The notes under the pieces: model-generated | The model's database searches: none | Told to the model about the DNA's origin: nothing | What the model saw: the letters and a program-made list of their open reading frames with translations, nothing else | Position numbers and translations under genes: made by a program | Source of the DNA: Haloferacaceae archaeon | GTDB lineage: Archaea; Halobacteriota; Halobacteria; Halobacteriales; Haloferacaceae | Assembly: GCA_028274825.1 (NCBI GenBank) | Contig: JAQCMZ010000482.1 | Span: 1-7,881 of the forward strand | Length of the DNA: 7,881 bases | Direction of reading: 5' to 3' | Part shown: positions 6,489 to 7,881 of the stretch, in pieces | How the letters are laid out: the number at the start of each line of letters is the position of its first letter | Position numbering within the stretch: position 1 is the first letter of the stretch

Positions 6489-6519
6489 CACCCCGTCCGT
6501 TCCACTCCATATCGGGGTG
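6489..6519. repeat. Inverted repeat, 7-bp arms, 17-base loop
   Basis: CACCCCG at 6489-6495 pairs exactly with CGGGGTG at 6513-6519. It is one of a run of hairpins in this gene-free stretch. Confidence 0.35.
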
Positions 6520-6564
6520 GGACGCTCCGAATCATCGCTCGTGGAGACCGGACCCGCTGTGGTG

Positions 6565-6581
6565 TCACTCTCACGGAGTGA
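6565..6581. repeat. Hairpin with perfect 6-bp stem
   Basis: TCACTC, loop TCACG, then GAGTGA. It may be a chance match, but it falls in line with the neighbouring hairpins. Confidence 0.35.
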
Positions 6582-6615
6582 GTGCCGCGATACGGTCTGT
6601 CGGCAAAGAAAGAAA

Positions 6616-6635
6616 CCCCGGGGGCGACCCCGAGG
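6616..6635. repeat. GC-rich hairpin, 7 of 8 bp, GCGA tetraloop on plus strand
   Basis: CCCCGGGG pairs with CCCCGAGG (one C-A mismatch) around GCGA. GCGA belongs to the stable GNRA tetraloop class when transcribed from the plus strand. On the minus strand it resembles the hairpin at 6306-6322, so the two might bound one small element. Confidence 0.4.
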
Positions 6636-6690
6636 CAATTTATTCCCTGCGCTGGCAGAGCAGTCGAACCGTGTAAACCGAATCGGCCGC

Positions 6691-6696
6691 TTTTTT
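6691..6696 (+). terminator. Six-T run after GC-rich DNA
   Basis: TTTTTT follows the GC-rich CGGCCGC on the plus strand. This fits an archaeal intrinsic terminator for a plus-strand transcript arising in the preceding gene-free region. No coding gene ends just before it. Confidence 0.35.
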
Positions 6697-6735
6697 AGCT
6701 GTGAGTATTATCCCAGTGGCAGATTAGCCGAGAGA

Positions 6736-6752
6736 GCGCAAGCTGATTGCGC
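6736..6752. repeat. Hairpin with perfect 6-bp stem
   Basis: GCGCAA, loop GCTGA, then TTGCGC. It lies after the six-T run and so is probably separate from the hairpin cluster to its left. No role is evident. Confidence 0.35.
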
Positions 6753-7018
6753 CGGCCACCTACCGATCCTGTCAGAGGAGTTCGTCGCAGTCGATTTTCG
6801 CCCTGAGCGTCCATCACCGCCGTTGAATGCATCACTCTCTATGTCGTCTGTGTCGACCAGGTGACCGCCTCCGTGAACGTTGCTCAGACGAGACCCAGAC
6901 ATTCGAGACGAAATCGCGCCCACTGCCACTTCTGGAAGCACCGTCGATTGTGAGTTGTGGCCTGTCAGAGCGAGCTAACCGGGCAGTATGTCCAGATTAT
7001 CATGATTGTAATTATACA

Positions 7019-7028
7019 TTAATTTTAT
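7019..7028 (+). promoter_or_regulatory. TATA-like box for the methylisocitrate lyase-family gene
   Basis: TTAATTTTAT is centred about 29 bases before the ATG at 7054. It closes a notably AT-rich block from about 6993, which includes TGTA-ATTA-TACA (7007-7018), a short dyad that could bind a regulator next to the TATA box. The message would be leaderless or nearly so. Confidence 0.55.
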
Positions 7029-7053
7029 CTCGGGTCATCGCGTGAGATTGATC

Positions 7054-7881
7054 ATGAGTCCAGGATCGGAGTTCCGTGAACTCGTTGAGAAAGAGGGTAT
7101 CTTACCGGCGGTCGGTGGCTACGACGGCCTGTCAGCCCGTTTGATCGAACAGACAGGCGGCGAGATCGTGTATATGAGTGGCTCGGCTGTTTCCACGAGC
7201 GTCCACGGTAAATCCGATGTCGGGCTGACGACGATGACCGAGATGGTCGATCGGGCACAGACGCTCATAGAGGCAGTCGATGTCCCGGTGTTTTGTGACG
7301 CAGATACGGGATACGGGAACCCGCTGAACGTTCGTCGAACTGTCCAGCGATACGAGACAGCCGGGGTCGCGGCAATCCATCTGGAAGACCAGCAGTTTCC
7401 CAAACAGTGTGGGCACTTCGACGGGAAGCGCGTTATCCCGGCTGAAGAGATGGAACGGAAACTCGATGCGGCGACCGACGCTCGCGAGGACCTCGTCATC
7501 GTCGCTCGGACAGACGCAAGACAACAGTACGGACTCGCCGAAGCGATTGACCGCGGCCGCGCGTATCGCGATGTTGGCGCCGATGTGCTGTTTATCGAGG
7601 CGCCGGCAACCCGTGCAGAATTGGAAGAAGTCGCCACCGCCTTCCCCGACACACCGCTCCTCGCGAACATGGTTGAAGGAGGCAAAACACCACTCCTCTC
7701 GGCGGCCGAACTCGACGAGATCGGCTTTGATATCGCGTTATATCCGACGACAGCCCAGAAAGCAGCAGCACAGGCGATGGATGATGTCTTCAGTGAAATC
7801 TTCGACACTGGCACACAAAAAAGTAAACTCGACGATATATATTCCTGGGAGTCGCGCAACAACCTAACTGGACTTGACCAG
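7054..7881 (+). CDS. Methylisocitrate lyase / isocitrate lyase-PEP mutase superfamily protein, C-terminus cut by window edge
   Basis: 276 codons are visible with no stop; the family is usually about 290 residues, so only a few are missing. These Mg2+-dependent barrel enzymes cleave C-C bonds of 2-hydroxy di- and tricarboxylates (methylisocitrate, 2,3-dimethylmalate), decarboxylate oxaloacetate, or in a few cases form P-C bonds. Visible features: GGYDGLSARL (21-30), YMSGSAVSTSV (40-50), the metal-site region CDADTGYGN (81-89, D82 and D84), AIHLEDQ (107-113, E111), the active-site loop PKQCGHFDGK (116-125) with catalytic-type C119, ARTDAR (151-156), FIEAP (180-184) and NMVEGGKTP (205-213). The cysteine in the KxCGH loop marks a lyase, since PEP mutases lack it. 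PrpB-type enzymes usually read KRCGH; here it is KQCGH. ATG 7054 fits the AT box at 7019-7028. Likely products are pyruvate plus succinate or propionate, but the substrate is unproven. Confidence 0.92.
   Translation, partial: MSPGSEFRELVEKEGILPAVGGYDGLSARLIEQTGGEIVYMSGSAVSTSVHGKSDVGLTTMTEMVDRAQTLIEAVDVPVFCDADTGYGNPLNVRRTVQRYETAGVAAIHLEDQQFPKQCGHFDGKRVIPAEEMERKLDAATDAREDLVIVARTDARQQYGLAEAIDRGRAYRDVGADVLFIEAPATRAELEEVATAFPDTPLLANMVEGGKTPLLSAAELDEIGFDIALYPTTAQKAAAQAMDDVFSEIFDTGTQKSKLDDIYSWESRNNLTGLDQ

Larger units (their letters stand above)
6437..6696 (+). ncRNA. Candidate structured non-coding RNA (speculative)
   Basis: A TATA-like sequence at about 6407-6415 predicts a start near 6437, and a six-T run at 6691-6696 could end the transcript, giving about 260 bases. 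Within it are hairpins at 6435-6461 (7 bp), 6489-6519 (7 bp, CACCCCG with CGGGGTG), 6565-6581 (6 bp, TCACTC with GAGTGA) and 6616-6635 (7 of 8 bp around a GCGA loop, a GNRA tetraloop). I do not recognise it as SRP RNA, RNase P or tRNA. GC-rich DNA forms hairpins by chance, so this is a hypothesis, not an identification. Confidence 0.22.
6256..7018. other. Non-coding, hairpin-rich stretch
   Basis: No gene is recognised in this stretch of more than 700 bases. Open frames such as plus 6295-6864 and minus 6708-6941 have low-complexity, Arg/Ser-rich translations and no motif. The left part, 6306-6635, holds several exact hairpins and a 12-bp palindrome, followed by a six-T run at 6691; these are listed separately. 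Candidate explanations are a structured non-coding RNA, the remains of a small hairpin-ended transposable element, or the upstream regulatory region of the flanking genes. Confidence 0.5.

Noticed and set aside
6300..6640. Intact IS200/IS605-type insertion sequence
   Set aside because: GC hairpins suggest element ends, but I found no TnpA or TnpB coding sequence in any frame, so only a possible remnant is noted.
6295..6864. 189-codon plus-strand open frame in the gene-free region
   Set aside because: Basic, Ser/Arg/Pro-rich translation unlike haloarchaeal proteins; it runs through several hairpins and shows no family signature.
7119..7862. 247-codon minus-strand open frame
   Set aside because: It is the antisense shadow of the lyase-family gene, whose plus-strand frame carries clear active-site motifs.
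1..7881. CRISPR array
   Set aside because: No regularly spaced direct repeats of 24-40 bases occur; the only recurring short words are the GTACAGT-type heptamers.

Overview
The window looks like a chromosomal or megaplasmid segment of a halophilic archaeon (class Halobacteria). The predicted proteins are strongly acidic, rich in Asp and Glu and poor in Lys and Cys. Coding sequence is moderately GC-rich. Genes lack Shine-Dalgarno sequences, and most start about 23-30 bases after an AT-rich TATA-like box, the spacing expected of leaderless haloarchaeal transcripts. The genus cannot be fixed from the sequence alone.

Layout, left to right. Positions 1-362 (minus) hold the 5' part of a decayed FAD-dependent dehydrogenase of the tricarballylate dehydrogenase / fumarate reductase flavoprotein kind. 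It has lost its start codon, is frameshifted and carries an in-frame stop. After 450 bases with no recognisable gene come a cysteine-free carboxymuconolactone decarboxylase-fold protein (814-1359, plus) and a universal stress protein (1523-1975, plus). A 358-base gap leads to an Ldh2-type malate/L-lactate/sulfolactate dehydrogenase (2334-3431, minus). A second gap of 449 bases precedes an isopropylmalate/homocitrate synthase-like DRE-TIM enzyme (3881-4996, plus). This converges on a CaiB/BaiF-type CoA-transferase (5013-6221, minus) with only 16 bases between the stops. An 832-base non-coding stretch (6222-7053) is unusually rich in perfect short hairpins and palindromes. The window ends inside a methylisocitrate lyase / PEP mutase family gene (7054 to the right edge, plus).

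How the genes may work together (inference): the flavoprotein, the 2-hydroxyacid dehydrogenase, the acyl-CoA/2-oxoacid condensing-type enzyme, the CoA-transferase and the C-C lyase are all families that act on small di- and tricarboxylic acids. Together they look like an accessory island for catabolism of a branched or hydroxylated carboxylic acid (citramalate, methylisocitrate, dimethylmalate or tricarballylate type), feeding pyruvate, succinate or acyl-CoA into central metabolism. The four intact metabolic genes alternate in strand and so cannot form one operon. Three of them have their own visible promoter box. About two thirds of the window is intact coding sequence, which is low for an archaeon; with the dead flavoprotein gene this suggests a remodelled, partly decaying accessory region. 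I found no CRISPR array, tRNA, rRNA or intact transposase.
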